Assembly (NCBI GenBank): GCA_965651325.1
Contig: CBFGSB010000156.1
Location: 1-7,144, forward strand
Origin: IDS-8 sp965651325
GTDB taxonomy: Bacteria; Pseudomonadota; Gammaproteobacteria; Steroidobacterales; Woeseiaceae
Direction: 5' to 3'
DNA: 7,144 nt
Made by a program: the position numbers and the translations under genes. This document shows positions 5,347-7,144 of the stretch, piece after piece (the first letter of the stretch is position 1; every line of letters starts with the position of its first letter). The notes under the pieces are model-generated. The model was not told where the DNA came from. It did no database searches and worked only from the letters and a program-made list of their open reading frames with translations.

Positions 5347-7144
5347 ATGAGCAATGCGAGTGCACCGGGCTGCAAGCCCGCAGCAGCAGAGTCGTCCCTG
5401 TCGCACGTTCAGGGCGTGAGGGACCTGCCGACGATGACGCCCATCGCCGCCGCCGTGATCGCGGCGCTGTACCCGGGCACCTCGCCGCTGGCGCAGGACC
5501 AGGACGAGACCACGCTGCGCGGTCTCGAGGAAATCGTCGTCACGGCAACGCGGCGCGAAACCAGCCTGCAGGACGTACCGCAAAGCATTACCGCATTCTC
5601 GACCGACGAGATCCAGCGCCAGGCCTTCCAGAACATGGAAGACTTCATGAAGGCGCTGCCGAGCATGAACCTCGTGAACAGCATGCCGGGCCGCAACTCC
5701 GTCGTGATGCGCGGCATCTCGACCGGCTCCGCGGAATATCGCACCGACAGCCAGGTCTCGGTGTACCTGGACGAGCAACCGATGACCTCCATTTCGCAGC
5801 AGGTCGATGTGCGGATGATCGATATCGCGCGGATCGAATCGCTGCCCGGACCCCAGGGTACGCTGTTCGGCTCGAGCTCACAGTCCGGCACGCTCAGGAT
5901 CATCACCAACAAGCCGGATCTCGCCGGGTTCGCCGCGCAGGCCGAGGCCGTCGTCGGCACGACGAGGGGCGGCGAGGAAAGCTACGACGTGAACGGCTGG
6001 ATCAACATGCCGGTCATCGACGATCGCCTGGCGATCCGGGCAGTCGCTTTCGACGCACTCGAAGGCGGCTACATCGACAACGTCCTGGGGATGGACCTCG
6101 CCGGTATCGGCGACAACTCCGCCGTGGTCGAGGACGACTGGAACGACTACGAGACCAACGGCGGCCGCCTGCAGGCGCTTTGGACCATCACCGATCGCTG
6201 GGACCTGCTGGCGAGCTTCATCGCGCAGAACAGCCGGGCGACGGGGAGCTGGGAGTCGGACCCTGCCATCGGCGACTACAAGGTCACGCGGTTCTTCGAA
6301 GAATACCGCGAGGACGACTGGTACCAGAGCTCGATGACGCTCACCGGCGACCTCGGTTTCGCCGAATTGTCGCTGACGGCGTCCGACTTCAATCGCGACA
6401 TCAGCTACGAATGGGACAACATGTACTATGAGCAGTGGCGCACAGCGTCCTACGGCTCCTACTACCCGCTCTACGACACCGACTACACCAACGGCACGAC
6501 CTTCAACTGGCAGGGGCAGGAACGCTATGCGTTCGAAGCACGCCTGACCTCCACGACCGAAAGCCGCCTGCAATGGATGGCGGGTGCGTTCTATGAAGAT
6601 GTCTACGACTGGTGGTTCGCCGGAGCGCTCAACCCGGAGCTGACGAATACCGATGCCTGGGCGGCCGCGCAGTACTACGCCTACCTGGCGAACTACTACG
6701 GGTACGACGTCCAGTACCCGTTGCCCCCGACCGACATCTATTACCAGGAAGCTTACGACAAGAAAATCAAGCAAACGGCCGTCTTCGGCGAAGTCACCTG
6801 GAGCCTTACCGATAGCTGGGACGTGACCGGCGGGCTTCGCTGGTTCGAATACGACCGCAAGGAAATGGACAAGTTTGATTTCCCGCTGGGACTACCGATT
6901 GCGGGCTCCCTGGATGTGGGCGGCACGCTCACGAGCGAGGGGGTCGCCAACGACACGGTGCTGAAATTAAGCACGCAGTACCACGTCGACGATGAGCGTA
7001 TGGTGTACCTCCTGTACAGCGAAGGCTTCCGGCTGGGCGGCAACAACAGCCTCCGTGCGGCCGCCACCGGCCTGATCCCGGCGTCTTACGGCCCGGACAC
7101 GTTGCGCAACTACGAAGCCGGCCTCAAAAGCCAGTGGCTCGACA
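5347..7144 (+). CDS. TonB-dependent outer-membrane receptor (3' partial, cut by right edge)
   Basis: A gated outer-membrane beta-barrel that imports a ligand using TonB energy; the ligand is unknown. ATG 5347 has a good ribosome-binding site and the frame is open for 599 residues to the window edge with no stop. Visible: an N-terminal region with a long n-segment and short hydrophobic core (TPIAAAVIAAL, 31-41) ending PLAQ50; TonB box-like LEEIVVTATRRE (60-71); plug domain about 76-190 with VPQSITAFS, VVMRGIS, VSVYLDEQP and RIESLPGPQGTLFGSSSQSG (162-181), then LRIITNKPD; barrel strands from about 195. The late motif LLYSEGFRLGGNN (555-567) and YGPDTLRNYEAGLKS (581-595) is typical of the last third of the barrel, so perhaps 150-200 residues are missing. 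Tyr/Trp-rich stretches lie at 352-394 and 433-470. The GSSSQSGTLRIITN plug variant differs from the commoner GRNATGGAINI form. It is divergent from the two amidohydrolase genes, suggesting shared control. Confidence 0.95.
   Translation, partial: MSNASAPGCKPAAAESSLSHVQGVRDLPTMTPIAAAVIAALYPGTSPLAQDQDETTLRGLEEIVVTATRRETSLQDVPQSITAFSTDEIQRQAFQNMEDFMKALPSMNLVNSMPGRNSVVMRGISTGSAEYRTDSQVSVYLDEQPMTSISQQVDVRMIDIARIESLPGPQGTLFGSSSQSGTLRIITNKPDLAGFAAQAEAVVGTTRGGEESYDVNGWINMPVIDDRLAIRAVAFDALEGGYIDNVLGMDLAGIGDNSAVVEDDWNDYETNGGRLQALWTITDRWDLLASFIAQNSRATGSWESDPAIGDYKVTRFFEEYREDDWYQSSMTLTGDLGFAELSLTASDFNRDISYEWDNMYYEQWRTASYGSYYPLYDTDYTNGTTFNWQGQERYAFEARLTSTTESRLQWMAGAFYEDVYDWWFAGALNPELTNTDAWAAAQYYAYLANYYGYDVQYPLPPTDIYYQEAYDKKIKQTAVFGEVTWSLTDSWDVTGGLRWFEYDRKEMDKFDFPLGLPIAGSLDVGGTLTSEGVANDTVLKLSTQYHVDDERMVYLLYSEGFRLGGNNSLRAAATGLIPASYGPDTLRNYEAGLKSQWLD

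Noticed and set aside
5878..6774. 298-codon minus-strand open frame opposite the TonB-dependent receptor
   Set aside because: Val/Arg-rich antisense shadow; the plus frame is unambiguous receptor sequence.

Overview
The window is GC-rich, densely coding DNA from a Gram-negative bacterium, probably a gammaproteobacterium of the kind rich in TonB-dependent receptors and secreted hydrolases. That placement is an inference from the TonB-dependent receptor, the Sec signal peptides and the codon use. No RNA gene, CRISPR array, insertion sequence or phage gene is visible.

Layout from left to right: (1) Positions 1-64, minus strand: what looks like the start of a divergent gene, mostly outside the window, whose first residues read as a lipoprotein signal peptide. 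(2) About 173-1195, plus: a secreted cyanophycinase-like serine peptidase (family S51) with an intact catalytic motif but no ATG or GTG start in its frame. (3) 1282-2802, plus: a secreted endonuclease/exonuclease/phosphatase-family hydrolase with two extra beta-rich domains at its C-terminus. (4) 4147-2789, minus: a secreted COG1228-type amidohydrolase (imidazolonepropionase/Xaa-Pro or Xaa-Arg dipeptidase-like). Its 3' end overlaps that of gene 3 by 14 bp. (5) 5232 (or 5151)-4144, minus: a second secreted amidohydrolase of the amidohydrolase_2 type, lying upstream of gene 4 and coupled to it by an ATGA stop/start overlap. (6) 5347 to the right edge, plus: a TonB-dependent outer-membrane receptor, transcribed divergently from the amidohydrolase pair and cut by the window end after 599 residues.

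Every recognisable gene product carries an export signal, so the locus acts in the periplasm or outer membrane. A reasonable but unproven reading is a scavenging module. The receptor would import a ligand, and the S51 peptidase and the two amidohydrolases would cleave amide or peptide bonds in the periplasm. The nuclease/phosphatase-like enzyme would work on a phosphoester. The substrate cannot be read from the sequence.

Nothing here is a clearly new system. The points most worth checking are the missing conventional start of the S51 peptidase, the two-domain extension of the EEP hydrolase, the translationally coupled amidohydrolase pair facing the receptor, and the very tyrosine-rich loops of that receptor.
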